Below, piece by piece: positions 26,066 to 36,500 of a stretch of DNA of 64,000 nt; positions within the stretch are counted from its first letter, which is position 1, and each line of letters opens with the position of its first letter. The notes under the pieces are model-generated. The model saw only the letters and a list, made by a program, of their open reading frames with translations, searched no databases and was not told where the DNA came from. The stretch comes from Agarivorans albus (GTDB lineage: Bacteria; Pseudomonadota; Gammaproteobacteria; Enterobacterales; Celerinatantimonadaceae). The position numbers were made by a program, and so were the translations under genes. Location of the stretch: NCBI RefSeq assembly GCF_019670105.1, contig NZ_AP023032.1, positions 4,348,001 through 4,412,000 of the forward strand. Reading direction: 5' to 3'.

Positions 26066-27349
26066 ATGGAATTATTACCCTCTAAGCAAATGCTTACAAT
26101 AGCGCTGCTATCTCTGTCGGTGATAGCTTGTGGCGGCGGTGGCTCGGCTAGCTCCCAATCGGATCAAGTAGAAGAACCAATACCAGAATTTCCTGAGATA
26201 TTTGGCGAACAAAAATCAAAAAAAGCCAGCGGCTTTATTTACCCAACCAACTCAATTTCAATGTATGACAGCAGTGTTTGTCGAAACTACGATGCTTACT
26301 ATGAAACAGAAAACGTATTGGTATTTGGTAATAGCGGGACAAGTACAGAGCTATTTGAACGCTTTGCCACTTGGACTGAATTTGGATTGCAGGAGCTGAA
26401 AAGGCAAATGGGGGTTGATTTAATTGCTTTTCAGCAGCGTTACCCATTTAGTTTAGAAACATACTTAGTTGCTACAGATTACTTGTATGAACGCTTAAAT
26501 GAAGGGGGTGGAGAAACACTGTTCATGCAAGTTACAGGCGATGAGCTCCCTACATCTTATCAAGACTTAACTACCGGCACTTCCAAACGTCATTATCTAT
26601 ATCAACAAATTCGCCATTTAAACCCAGAACAAATCAACAACTTAATTGCTTTAGTCCAAGCACACTATTTGCCCAGTGAGCTCTCCACCAGCTTTGGGCA
26701 AACCTTACCCGGAAAATCGTTGGTTTGCTTAAACACTGCCTTTAATAACAGTAACTTATGGGCAACAGGAAACTTAGTAGGCTATACAGCGAGAACCAAC
26801 GACTCAAGACCTAGCTCAGCTTACATAGTTACACACGAACTGATGCATACGCTACAACACCAATACCTAACTTACTTAAGTCAAGTAGATCGTTGGTTTT
26901 TAGAAGGTAGTGCTGAGTATGCCATGGGCCATATTGCTAGCCCATCGAATCACAACCAACGTTACCCCTTAGACGATAAGTGGGAAAGTACATTAGGTGC
27001 GGTGGCCTATGGCCACTACAACATAGCAGTATCCTACTTAGAAGCAACGTCTCCGGGATTTATCATTAACGTGCTCAAACATATTGCAGATAACGGTGTG
27101 TATCATATTGTTGATTACGCTGAATATCCTGAATATCAATACGACAGAATAAATCAACCTAACCCGGACTTTAGAAATGCTTTCAATGCTTATGCAAAAC
27201 GCCCTGATGGAAGCGCCTTAACTTACCAAGATTTTGAAAGTGAGTACCACCAACTAATAGACCAATGGATAGCACAGACACCAAGTTCATTAATGCGGAA
27301 AAGTACACAAAAATTAGAACAAAAAGACTGGTTCGAATTGCAGCGGTAA
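26066..27349 (+). CDS. Lipoprotein zinc metallopeptidase (gluzincin type, family unassigned)
   Basis: A 427-aa lipoprotein (lipobox IAC followed by GGGG, like the M4 protease at 1678). The zinc motif is HELMH at residues 257-261, with WFLEGSAEY placing the third ligand Glu280 19 residues later, which is gluzincin spacing. The rest (IYPTNSISMYDSSVCRNYDAYYE and SLVCLNTAFNNS) is unfamiliar to me. Two Cys (72 and about 226) could form a disulfide. It is probably cell-surface or periplasmic. AAGGC lies close to the ATG. Substrate and family number cannot be given from the sequence alone. Confidence 0.7.
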   Translation: MELLPSKQMLTIALLSLSVIACGGGGSASSQSDQVEEPIPEFPEIFGEQKSKKASGFIYPTNSISMYDSSVCRNYDAYYETENVLVFGNSGTSTELFERFATWTEFGLQELKRQMGVDLIAFQQRYPFSLETYLVATDYLYERLNEGGGETLFMQVTGDELPTSYQDLTTGTSKRHYLYQQIRHLNPEQINNLIALVQAHYLPSELSTSFGQTLPGKSLVCLNTAFNNSNLWATGNLVGYTARTNDSRPSSAYIVTHELMHTLQHQYLTYLSQVDRWFLEGSAEYAMGHIASPSNHNQRYPLDDKWESTLGAVAYGHYNIAVSYLEATSPGFIINVLKHIADNGVYHIVDYAEYPEYQYDRINQPNPDFRNAFNAYAKRPDGSALTYQDFESEYHQLIDQWIAQTPSSLMRKSTQKLEQKDWFELQR

Positions 27350-27356
27350 ACTGAGC

Positions 27357-27386
27357 GAAGTCAGCCCCTGGCTGACTTCTATTTTT
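27357..27386 (+). terminator. Terminator of metallopeptidase gene
   Basis: GAAGTCAGCC and GGCTGACTTC form a perfect 10-bp stem with a 3-base loop, followed by TATTTTT. Confidence 0.85.
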
Positions 27387-27389
27387 ACA

Positions 27390-28424
27390 TTAAGGCACCA
27401 ACCAGCGGGTTAGCGACGAGCGAGTCAGCAACCAACTCAGCACAAAGGCGAGCCCCAAGGCAGCAGCGCTAATCACAATGAGCGCAATGCTAGAGTGCCC
27501 AAACCACTGATAAATACCATAGTCGGGATTACGCACCGGAATTAGAAACAAAGGATGGACTAAATAAATCCCAAAGCTGTACTTAGAAATTGTTTTAATG
27601 AAAGGACGTACTCTTTGCGGTATCCGCTCAGCATAAGCTTTTATCAATACAAATAAGCTCATGGCGATTACCGCAGTGTTCAAGCTTTTATAGCCCATAA
27701 ATACGCTACTGTATTCCCCCTGCTGCCAAATATAAAAGGCACTGCCTAATACATTAAATGCCAGCATCGCTCCACCGGTTGCCAACCAAAACTTCAAGTG
27801 GGCTTGCTGGTCGTTATTAAACAAATACCAGCCCATTACTAGGTAACCGCTATACAAAATAATGTTTTGGCGAAGTGGCGTTTCTACCTTAAGCCAGTGC
27901 ATTAAAGTAAGCACTAACCAAGCCGCTAGTAGCAGCAAAATACGTTGTTTTTCCATCTTATAAAGTAAGGGAGCAAGCAAGGGAATCACAAAATAGAGAG
28001 GGATGAAGTCGTAAAAGAACCATAGGTGATACCAAGTATGCTCGTTAGGCGAATGCTCCAACAAAGTCGCGGTTGCCTCCCAAGACCAAGCCCCTTCTTG
28101 ATAACCGCCAACAAAGGCATAAATAACCGTCCAAGCCAAAAATGGCAATAGCACCTTGGCAAGTCGCCTTGGTAAATAATGGGCTGCATTAAATGGCCGC
28201 TGATCCGACATCAGCAACGCGCCACTAATCATGATAAAAATAGGCACTGCCCAGCGGCTAATAGCATTAAGAGAAATGGCTGGAAGCCACTCGTGCCAAG
28301 CCAGTTCGGGCACCAATTCGCGATAAGGGCCAAGTACGTGAATACCCACTACTGCTATGGCAGCGATAAAGCGTAAACACTCTATATAGAACAGCGACGG
28401 CTTAGCCACTTGATTATTAGCCAT
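27390..28424 (-). CDS. Acyltransferase family 3 membrane protein (WecH/OafA-like)
   Basis: This 344-aa integral membrane protein has about ten hydrophobic helices. The N-terminal helix carries the conserved His motif IECLRFIAAIAVVGIHVLG, followed by ISRWAVPIFIMISGALL and FGIYLVHPLFLIP. This family O-acetylates (or otherwise acylates) cell-surface polysaccharides. WecH of E. coli, which acetylates enterobacterial common antigen, is of similar size. The gene stands alone, so the acceptor is unknown. Confidence 0.85.
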   Translation of the reverse strand: MANNQVAKPSLFYIECLRFIAAIAVVGIHVLGPYRELVPELAWHEWLPAISLNAISRWAVPIFIMISGALLMSDQRPFNAAHYLPRRLAKVLLPFLAWTVIYAFVGGYQEGAWSWEATATLLEHSPNEHTWYHLWFFYDFIPLYFVIPLLAPLLYKMEKQRILLLLAAWLVLTLMHWLKVETPLRQNIILYSGYLVMGWYLFNNDQQAHLKFWLATGGAMLAFNVLGSAFYIWQQGEYSSVFMGYKSLNTAVIAMSLFVLIKAYAERIPQRVRPFIKTISKYSFGIYLVHPLFLIPVRNPDYGIYQWFGHSSIALIVISAAALGLAFVLSWLLTRSSLTRWLVP

Positions 28425-28539
28425 AGCAATATTAACCTTTTTATTATTAATGAGAAGACCAACAGCAGTTTGGTTGCCTAAGCCTTACATTAACTTTACA
28501 CTAAGATCTTGAATAAAGGCCAGTTTGCAAGGAGTGCAG

Positions 28540-30003
28540 GTGCCAATTTATAGCCCATGGAATGACAAACGAAAGTTTGTTTTCGGCTTATCTTTTATGC
28601 TGTTGTGTGCCTTTTGGCTAACCTCATGGTTAAGCTACCAAGTTGCGCATAACTCACTAAGAGACCAAATTGAATCGAATCACCTGCCTTTAACTAGCGA
28701 TACCGTTTATTCGGAAATTCAACGAGACTTATTGCAACCGATCTTTATTTCATCATTGATGGCACAAGATACTTTTGTTCGTGATTGGGCGATTTCCGGC
28801 GAAAAAGACGCCCAGCCAATCATTCGTTATCTGGATAACATTCAACAGCGCTACCAAACCATTACTAGCTTTTTTGTCTCTAGCCACAGTGGCCGTTACT
28901 ATCACCCCTCTGGCATCATTAAGACCATATCCAGTGATGAACCAGATGATGCTTGGTTTTATCGCGTCAGCCAATTACCGCCTTCCCAAGAGTACGAAAT
29001 CAACATCGATTACGACACTGCAGACCAAAGCAGAACCACGGTCTTTGTTAACTACAAAGTATTCGATTTTGAAGAAAAGTTGATTGGCGTAACCGGAGTT
29101 GGACTTAACATCGAGTTTGTAAAAGAGCTTATTCAAGTCTACCAAACACGTTATCAACGCAGCGTTTATTTCATCGATGCCTTAGGCAATGTCACCTTAA
29201 GTGGCGCTAACTTCCAAGGCCCCCGCAATATTAGTTTGCGTAAAGGTTTAGCCTCTCAAGCAGCTTCGTTGCTTAGCGCGGCCAAAAACAGCTATCGCTT
29301 TAGCGAAGACGGTCAACAACACTATTTGAATGCTCGCTATATCCCAGAGTTTAACTGGTACCTAATAGTTGAACAGCAAGATGTTCCAGAGATTCAAGAT
29401 CTAAAACACACGCTTTGGATAAACTTAAGCATTAGCCTGTTAGTTACAGTTTGCATGTTAATTGTGGCTAACTTTACCCTAGGCCGCTATCAACGCCGCT
29501 TAGAAACGCTGGCATCCACCGACAAATTAACCGGTATCTATAATCGTCAAACCTTTGAAGGTCGCTTAGAGCAAGTAATAGATATTCAACATAGGGCCAA
29601 TAGTCCCTGCTCCATCATCATTTTCGACATCGACCACTTTAAGCAAGTAAACGATAAGTATGGCCACTTAGTCGGTGATAAAGCCTTAAAAAAAGTGGCC
29701 GAAATAACCCGCCAATATATTCGCCAATCAGACATATTATGCCGTTGGGGCGGTGAGGAATTCATTGTTTTACTGCCTAACTGCGATGCGTTAGCGGCAC
29801 TAGAAGTAGCTGAAAAGATTCGTTTAGGCGTGAATCAAAGCGAACTCGATATTGATGGCAACTTACTTACCATGAGCATTAGCTGTGGCATTGCCCAAAT
29901 AAAAACCCATGAGATCCTTGCCAGCCTATTGGTCGATCGCGCCGATAAAGCAATGTATCGCGCCAAGCAAAATGGCCGAAATAGAAGTGTATTGGCGGAA
30001 TAA
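28540..30003 (+). CDS. Cache-domain GGDEF protein (diguanylate cyclase)
   Basis: The start is placed at the GTG at 28540, five bases after AAGGAG, giving 487 aa. Earlier TTG or GTG codons overlap that site. Layout: TM helix (FVFGLSFMLLCAFWLTSW), periplasmic dCache-like sensor region (about 40-290, with YYHPSGIIK and FVNYKVFDFEEKLIGVTGVGLN), second TM helix (WINLSISLLVTVCMLIVANF), and GGDEF domain with intact GGEEF. RQSD five residues before it is a likely I-site. It should make c-di-GMP in response to an extracellular small ligand. Confidence 0.88.
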   Translation: MPIYSPWNDKRKFVFGLSFMLLCAFWLTSWLSYQVAHNSLRDQIESNHLPLTSDTVYSEIQRDLLQPIFISSLMAQDTFVRDWAISGEKDAQPIIRYLDNIQQRYQTITSFFVSSHSGRYYHPSGIIKTISSDEPDDAWFYRVSQLPPSQEYEINIDYDTADQSRTTVFVNYKVFDFEEKLIGVTGVGLNIEFVKELIQVYQTRYQRSVYFIDALGNVTLSGANFQGPRNISLRKGLASQAASLLSAAKNSYRFSEDGQQHYLNARYIPEFNWYLIVEQQDVPEIQDLKHTLWINLSISLLVTVCMLIVANFTLGRYQRRLETLASTDKLTGIYNRQTFEGRLEQVIDIQHRANSPCSIIIFDIDHFKQVNDKYGHLVGDKALKKVAEITRQYIRQSDILCRWGGEEFIVLLPNCDALAALEVAEKIRLGVNQSELDIDGNLLTMSISCGIAQIKTHEILASLLVDRADKAMYRAKQNGRNRSVLAE

Positions 30004-30006
30004 GCT

Positions 30007-30035
30007 TACCCGCTAAATAAGCTATTTAGCGGGTA
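30007..30035. terminator. Bidirectional terminator, GGDEF / DUF4136 genes
   Basis: TACCCGCTAAATA and TATTTAGCGGGTA form a perfect 13-bp stem with a 3-base loop between two convergent genes. Confidence 0.8.
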
Positions 30036-30045
30036 GTTGAATCTA

Positions 30046-30573
30046 TTATTTAGCTTTTGGTGGGTAGTTTTCTAACATCAATGCTACTTGTTTATTGATG
30101 AACTCAGCGCGACTTTCTGGCCCCATGGTCTCACGCAGCTGGCTTTGTGAAATTGAGCGCCACACCAAGGCATTAGTTGCGGGGTCAAAAAACTCTACAA
30201 CTAACTTACCGTACTTACGTTCTTTATAGCGATCAGGTGAACTTACGCCAATTGCGCCGTGTTTGCGGCCTACGCCCACTGAGAACGAACCACCGTATGA
30301 TTCTAACTCCGTTGCTATATCAACCCGGTAGTCGACCAGCATATCGGCTTCTTCAACCGCTACCGCTGGTATACCTTTAGCCTGTAATTGGGCGGTTAAT
30401 TCACGTTCAATTCGTTGACCATCAATAGTTGCCACTGCATCTTCTGGCATTGGCACAAAGGCAAAATCTTTGAATTGAGAGAAGTCTTGATCAACATTGT
30501 AATCTAGTGCTGGTTTTACCGTGCATGCGGCGGCCATAAAAGACAAACACGCAATTGCAAAAATTCGAAACAT
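30046..30573 (-). CDS. DUF4136 lipoprotein
   Basis: A 175-aa lipoprotein (lipobox AAAC). The mature part follows the DUF4136 pattern: DYNVDQDFSQFKDFAFVP near the start, IERELTAQLQAKGIPAV, ADMLVDYRVDI, and a closing LVVEFFDPATNALVWRSISQ. These are outer-membrane or periplasmic lipoproteins of unknown function, common in gammaproteobacteria. It has its own promoter region and shares a terminator with the convergent GGDEF gene. Confidence 0.8.
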   Translation of the reverse strand: MFRIFAIACLSFMAAACTVKPALDYNVDQDFSQFKDFAFVPMPEDAVATIDGQRIERELTAQLQAKGIPAVAVEEADMLVDYRVDIATELESYGGSFSVGVGRKHGAIGVSSPDRYKERKYGKLVVEFFDPATNALVWRSISQSQLRETMGPESRAEFINKQVALMLENYPPKAK

Positions 30574-30991
30574 AGTTCACTCCAAGTGCTTATAAGCACA
30601 AATTTCAATACCTTAAATCTAACACAAGTACGCCAATTTACCCCACCCATTATTGCTGTGACTAGGAGCTGTTGATCTTTGGTGTTGAAATTTTGTTCGA
30701 GATAAGCGGGCTTTAATCGCGGCGAGCACTTAGAAGCCTAGTGGGCTAAGCAAGAAGCGCTTAACAAAGAGTAAAGTTCGCTTATCCGAACCCTTCGGGC
30801 AGCATTTCTTAGCCATTTATTCAGCGTTAGCGAGTGATTATTAAGCCCACTTATACTGCACACTCACTGCCTTGCCTAAATGGCTAATAAATTGCTGCCA
30901 AAACCATCAGAAAAGATCAACAGACCCTAATGCTTAACCAAGTACCAAGGCTTTGCTATAATCGCCACCGTTATTTTTATAGTGGTTTATC
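30574..30991. other. Intergenic region occupied by MITE-like element
   Basis: Most of this 418-bp gap is the repeat element at 30665-30927. The remaining 60 bp or so before tcdA should hold its promoter. Confidence 0.7.
30665..30927 (+). mobile_element. MITE-like element, copy 1 (263 bp, TA flanks)
   Basis: The element is bounded by TA on both sides. Its right end AAAGATCAACAGACCC mirrors the left end, GGAGCTGTTGATCTTT (two changes). It carries no gene. An inverted copy at 59875-60136 differs at only about a dozen positions by eye. TA flanks and short terminal repeats fit a non-autonomous element moved by an IS630/Tc1-mariner-type transposase, which is not in the window. Internal inverted arms (TTAGCCATTTA with TAAATGGCTAA) allow extensive folding. 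Confidence 0.75.
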
Positions 30992-31774
30992 ATGTCTCAA
31001 TTTGAACAACGCTTTGGCGGCATTGCGCGCCTTTATGGTCGCTCGGCGCTCAACACCTTCCAACAATCTCATGTATGTGTAATTGGCATTGGTGGCGTTG
31101 GCTCGTGGGCAGCAGAAGCTTTAGCTAGAAGTGGCATTGGTAAAATCACCCTGATAGATCTCGATGACATCTGCACCACTAATACCAATCGTCAGATCCA
31201 TGCTATTGCTAACACTGTTGGTCAGTCAAAAACCGGGGTAATGCGTCAGCGTATTTTGCAGATCAACCCAGAGTGCCAATGCCTAGAAATTGAAGATTTT
31301 GTCACTAAAGATAACCTTAGCGAATACATCACCAAAGACTTTGACTATGTGATTGATGCCATTGATAGCGTAAAAGCTAAATCAGCCTTAATTGCTTACT
31401 GTAAACGCAACAAAATCAAACTCATAACGGTAGGTGGTGCAGGCGGGCAAATAGATCCTACGCAAATCCAAATTACAGATTTGGCCAAAACCATTCAAGA
31501 TCCTCTAGCAGCTAAAGTCCGCAACGAGCTGCGTAGATTCTACAACTTCAGCAAAAACCCAAAACGTAAGTTTGGGGTAGATTGCGTATATTCTACCGAG
31601 CAACTCATTTACCCAAGCAGTGATGGTGAAACCTGTATGGCTAAACCCGATGCGGGCGGTACTATGCGTATGGATTGCAGCAGTGGCTTTGGTGCGGTCA
31701 CTCACCTAACCGCTAGTTTTGCCTTTGCAGCCGTGTCTCGAGTGCTGAAAAAACTCGCCGTTAAAAGTAACTAA
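30992..31774 (+). CDS. tcdA: TcdA tRNA threonylcarbamoyladenosine dehydratase
   Basis: TcdA (CsdL/YgdL) is an E1-like enzyme that cyclises t6A37 of tRNA to ct6A using ATP. The 260-aa protein shows the ThiF/MoeB fold: HVCVIGIGGVGSWAAEALARSGIG nucleotide-binding motif, LIDLDDICTTNTNRQIHA, and DYVIDAIDSVKAK. The length fits the family. The gene lies just after MITE copy 1 and stands alone, without the csdA/csdE partners. Confidence 0.93.
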   Translation: MSQFEQRFGGIARLYGRSALNTFQQSHVCVIGIGGVGSWAAEALARSGIGKITLIDLDDICTTNTNRQIHAIANTVGQSKTGVMRQRILQINPECQCLEIEDFVTKDNLSEYITKDFDYVIDAIDSVKAKSALIAYCKRNKIKLITVGGAGGQIDPTQIQITDLAKTIQDPLAAKVRNELRRFYNFSKNPKRKFGVDCVYSTEQLIYPSSDGETCMAKPDAGGTMRMDCSSGFGAVTHLTASFAFAAVSRVLKKLAVKSN

Positions 31775-31875
31775 AGCGTCTAATAAATATTCACTAAGCC
31801 TTAAAAAAATAAAGGATTACCTCGTTTTTTGAGCTTGCTGTTCTATGCTTAATTCAATAGCAAAGGAGAGCAAAA

Positions 31876-33510
31876 ATGTCTTGGGATAAAACCAGCCTAC
31901 GCTTCAAAATACTGTCGGTTCTTGTTGCTTCGTTAGTGCTGCTTATGGCGGTAGCCATATACACTGCGCTGCACCTAAGAGAAACCGCAAACAGCTTTGA
32001 TAAACTCACCCACAATGAAGTACATCTTGAAGAAGTGGCTCTGCTGTCCCACATCGCCTTTAAAACTCAGATCCAAGAATGGAAAAACGTGCTTCTGCGT
32101 GGTCACGACCCAGAGCAAAATAAAAAGTATTGGGATCGCTTCCAAGATAAGCAAAAAGAGGTTCAGCAACAGGTTGGCAAACTGGTCACAGAGCTAAGAC
32201 AAGCCAACTACCCAGAACTGGCAAAACTTGCAGAAGAATTTTTAGCTTCACATAAACAACTCGGCACCGCTTACGCTAAAGGCAAAGCCGAATATGAAGC
32301 AGCAGGCTTTGATTTTAAAGTTGGTGATAAAGCGGTAAAAGGCATTGATAGGGCCCCCTCTAAATCCATGGCGCAGCTTAGCGACCAACTTAAATCGATA
32401 ACCGCCGAGCAGGTCGAACTAAACACTGTGCGCGCCCACAAGGTGAGTAATATCAGCTTCATCATCATTGGTATTAGTGGCCTACTAGTGATTCTTGTTA
32501 GCTTCTTATTTATGGAGCGCCAATGCATTACGCCCATTAACTCTCTAGTAGAAGACATAGATGTGCTAGCCAATGGCAAACTCAATATTACCGTGCAGCT
32601 AGAGCGTGGCGATGAGTTAGGCAAGCTGGCCAATGCCACCCGCAAATTGCAGCAGTTTTTACTCAGCACCGTGTCTGATTTAAGCCAATCGGGTGAACAA
32701 CTGCATAACTCATCTAACATGTTAAACAACATGTCAGAAGATCTCGCGAAAGGAACTCACCAACAACGTGAAAGCTCTGATTTAGTGGCCACTGCCATTC
32801 AGGAGATGTCGCACTCGGCCAACGAAGTATCAACAAATGCAGCCAATACCGCCGATACCACCCACAATACCGACTTAACCGCACACAATGGCGCCGAAGC
32901 GATGAAGCAGGTTATCACCAGCATCAATACTCAAGTTGCTGATATTAGCCATGCTGGAGAAGTGGTTAAAGATTTAGCCGCCGATACCAATAATGTTGGC
33001 GCAGTATTGGATGTGATTAAAGGCATTGCCGAACAAACTAACTTGCTGGCGTTAAATGCCGCGATTGAGGCAGCGCGTGCCGGTGAACAAGGCCGAGGCT
33101 TTGCTGTGGTAGCTGATGAAGTAAGAACTTTGGCGCAAAAAACCCAACAAAGTACTAGCGAAATTCAAAACATTCTCGAGAAGATTCAAGGTGGCGCTAA
33201 CAATGCAGTAACAGCCATGGAGCAAAGCCAAAGCCGAACCGACGAAGTTGTAGAACAAGTAGAAACAGCAGAAAGCCTGCTATCAGAAATTGTTACCTCT
33301 ATTGGCAGCATTAATGAAATGAACTTACACATTGCCTCTGCCGCAAAAGAGCAAACCACTGTTGCTGGCGAGATTGCTTCACTGATCGAGCGCATTGCCG
33401 ATGTTGCCGCGCAAAACTCTCAGCAAGTGGATGAGTCTAATCAAATTAGTGCTCAGCTTAATCAATTAGCCGATGACTTTAATCAGCAACTTAAACGCTT
33501 TGTTTATTAA
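31876..33510 (+). CDS. Methyl-accepting chemotaxis protein
   Basis: This 544-aa chemoreceptor has a first TM helix (about residues 11-32), a periplasmic helical ligand domain of about 160 aa (likely four-helix-bundle type), a second TM helix ([19 protein letters not shown]), a HAMP domain ([22 protein letters not shown]) and a cytoplasmic signalling domain. The hairpin tip [20 protein letters not shown] is intact, so it should couple to CheA/CheW. AGGAGA precedes the ATG. The ligand is unknown. Confidence 0.92.
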   Translation: MSWDKTSLRFKILSVLVASLVLLMAVAIYTALHLRETANSFDKLTHNEVHLEEVALLSHIAFKTQIQEWKNVLLRGHDPEQNKKYWDRFQDKQKEVQQQVGKLVTELRQANYPELAKLAEEFLASHKQLGTAYAKGKAEYEAAGFDFKVGDKAVKGIDRAPSKSMAQLSDQLKSITAEQVELNTVRAHKVSNISFIIIGISGLLVILVSFLFMERQCITPINSLVEDIDVLANGKLNITVQLERGDELGKLANATRKLQQFLLSTVSDLSQSGEQLHNSSNMLNNMSEDLAKGTHQQRESSDLVATAIQEMSHSANEVSTNAANTADTTHNTDLTAHNGAEAMKQVITSINTQVADISHAGEVVKDLAADTNNVGAVLDVIKGIAEQTNLLALNAAIEAARAGEQGRGFAVVADEVRTLAQKTQQSTSEIQNILEKIQGGANNAVTAMEQSQSRTDEVVEQVETAESLLSEIVTSIGSINEMNLHIASAAKEQTTVAGEIASLIERIADVAAQNSQQVDESNQISAQLNQLADDFNQQLKRFVY

Positions 33511-33531
33511 GCCATTTGTATCGCGATTATA

Positions 33532-33561
33532 AAAAAGCCCAAGCAATTGCTTGGGCTTTTT
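33532..33561. terminator. Bidirectional terminator, MCP / RND genes
   Basis: AAAAAGCCCAAGC and GCTTGGGCTTTTT form a strong symmetric stem with T tracts on both strands, between convergent genes. Confidence 0.9.
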
Positions 33562-33579
33562 ACTAGCTGCAGTATTGGC

Positions 33580-36500
33580 TTAGTCGGCTACCGTATCACC
33601 TACCAAGTGATCAACACTAGGAACAGGTTTATGGTTTGCACCTAGGTAAGAGTAAATCACTGGTAATACAAACAATGTAAATATTGTACCAATAGATAGA
33701 CCCGCACAAATAACCATACCAATATCAAAGCGTGCTGCTGCACCTGGACCAACAGCGAGTAGCAATGGTACCAAGCCCGCAACCATAGAGATGGTGGTCA
33801 TCAAAATTGCACGCAAACGAATTCGGGCAGCATGACGAATCGCGGTGATCTTATCTTCACCTTTCAAGATTTGACGCTCTTTAGCCACTTCACACATCAA
33901 AATACCGTGTTTAGTAATCAAACCGACTAAGGTAATCATACCAATCTGGGTATAGATATTGAGTGAGGCTAAGCCCCAGCCCATCATCAGCAAGGCACCA
34001 CAAATCGCTAGCGGTACCGACACCATAATCACAATTGGGTCGCGTATGCTTTCGAACTGCGCTGCCAATACCAAGAAGATAATCGCCAATGCTAAACCAA
34101 AGGTGGCATACAAGGCCGAACCTTCTTGCACAAACTGACGAGATTCACCTTTGTACTCAAAACCATAACCCTTAGGTAAAATCTCAGCAGATTTTTGCTC
34201 TAGGAACTTAAGCGCGTCACCCATGGTTTGGCCAGGCATAAGGGCACCGTTTAAGGTGACCGAGTTGGTTTGGTTCATTTGCAATAACGAGCTTGGCTGG
34301 CCAGTTAAGTCCCATTCAATCAAGTTAACCAAAGGAACCGGGCTACCATCAACGGTTTTCACATAGAACTGACCAATTGCCTCAGGGCTTAAACGGTCTT
34401 CGCGCTTAACCTGAGGAATCACCTCGTAAGAGCGACCATCATAGTTAATATGGTTGATATAACCATCGCCCATTAAAGTGCCTAGTGTGCTGGCAATGTC
34501 TGCCATTTTCACCCCATAGGCACCAGCTTTATCACGGTTAACTTTAATGTCTAAGGTTGCCGTTTGGAACTTGGTGTCTAAGTCGGTAAAGACAAAGTAA
34601 CCGCTTTGCATAGCAGCTTGTTGTAGCTCCTGCGCTAGGCTCACCAAAGTGCGGTAATCACCGGTACCTTGCAATACAAACTGCACTGGGAAACCACCAC
34701 TGGCACCGGGTAAAACCGGCAGTGGGAACGAAGCGACCGATACACCAGCGATGTCGGCGGTTTCGGCTTGAATCGCTTTAACCAGCTCATCTTGGCTCAT
34801 GGTGCGATCTTCCCACAAAGTGGTGTTCAAGAAGCCTAAACCCTGGGTCGCACTAGGTATACCCGCTAAAGTAAATGCGCTGGCAATATCGTCTAAGGCC
34901 ATGCCGCGTCGACCCACTTCGGTGGTGTATTGATCCATGTAGTCAATGTTTGCCCCAGCCGGACCATTCGCCATAATCATTGCAGCGCCTTTATCTTCGG
35001 CAGGTGCAAGTTCAGTAGGAATAATCTTCAGTAGCGGGTACAAAGAGCCCATCACTATAATGGCGAAGATCACCACCACTGGGCGGTACTTTAATACCCC
35101 ACCAACCAGTTTGTCGTAGCCACTGTCTAAACTATCTAGAAATTTGTGAACGCCTACTTCAAAACGGCCCGGATTAGGGTTGTGCTTAAGCAGTACCGAA
35201 CACATCACCGGCGATAAGGTTAAGGCAACAAAACCCGATACCACAACCGCACCGGCAAGGGTAAGGGCAAACTCGGCAAACAATACGCCAGTTAAACCTT
35301 CAACCATAGCAATCGGCGAGTACACTGCTGCTAAGGTAATAGTCATCGAAATTACCGGCAAGGCAATTTCGCGGGTACCAACAATGGCAGCATCAAAGGG
35401 TTTCATCCCTTGGCGAATATGCCGGTCCACATTTTCCACCACAACAATGGCATCGTCCACCACCAAACCAATAGCCAGTACCATCGCCAGCAAGGTTAAT
35501 AGGTTTAGCGAGAAGCCTAAGGCTTGCATGGCCAAACACACACCAATCAGTGATAGCGGAATCGCGATAACTGGAATGAGTACTGCGCGCAAGTTACCCA
35601 TGAACAAGAAAATCACAACCACAACAATAATGGTGGCTTCCACAATGGTGGTAAGTACTTCATTAATCGACGATTCAATATATTCCGTTGAATCATAAAG
35701 TACTTGCATACCCATGCTATCTGGAAGGTTAGCTTCCAAGTCGGGTAGCATTTCGGTAATCAACTTGGCAACGGTTAGCGGGTTGGCAGTAGGAGTTGGG
35801 TCAATGGCTACCACAACCGCAGTTTGTGCATCAGCTTTCGCTCGCACGGTTTCACGTGCTGCATCCAGCTCCAGCTCAGCCACATCGTTTAAGCGCACAA
35901 TGCCACTTTCGCTGCGCGCAACAATCAACTGCTCAAACTCGGCACGGGTTTTAAGATCGGTATCAGCTTCTACGTTGTAGAGGAAGAAACGGCTTTTAGC
36001 TTGACCCGGTGCCGACCTAAAGTTGTTGTTTTGCAGAGCGTTAACCACTTCTGCAGCGGTAAGTTTATGGTTCGCCAGTTTTACTGGGTCTAACCATACA
36101 CGCATCGACAACTGAGGCCCGTAAACATTAGCCTTGGCAACGCCCGTTACTGTAACCATTTGCGGCTGCACGTTACGGTTTACATAATCCACAATTTGCG
36201 CCGCTTTTAGCTCATCACTGCTAAAGGCAATGTACATAATCGAAGTACTAGAACCGGTTGAGCGCGAAATGTTGGGATCTAAGGCTTCACTGGGTAACCG
36301 CGCACGTACAGCGTTTACTTTAGCCATAATCTCCGACAGTGCAGCATCTGGGTCGGCACCTGTTTTCATGTAAGCAGTAATGGTACTGCTGCCCATAGAA
36401 GAGTTAGATTCCAAGAAATCTAAATTATCCGCCTCGGCAATTGACTGCTGTAATGGCTGGGTAATAAAACCCTGAATAACTTCTGCAGGCGCACCATAAT

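Noticed and set aside
30740-30780. AAGCGCTT core inside MITE copy 1 as an operator
   Set aside because: It is part of the repeat, not placed before a gene, and copy 2 carries AAGTGCTT.
35180-35698. 172-codon frame antisense to the RND pump
   Set aside because: It lies wholly inside a well-supported gene, and its Thr/Ser/Ala-rich composition is typical of a shadow frame.
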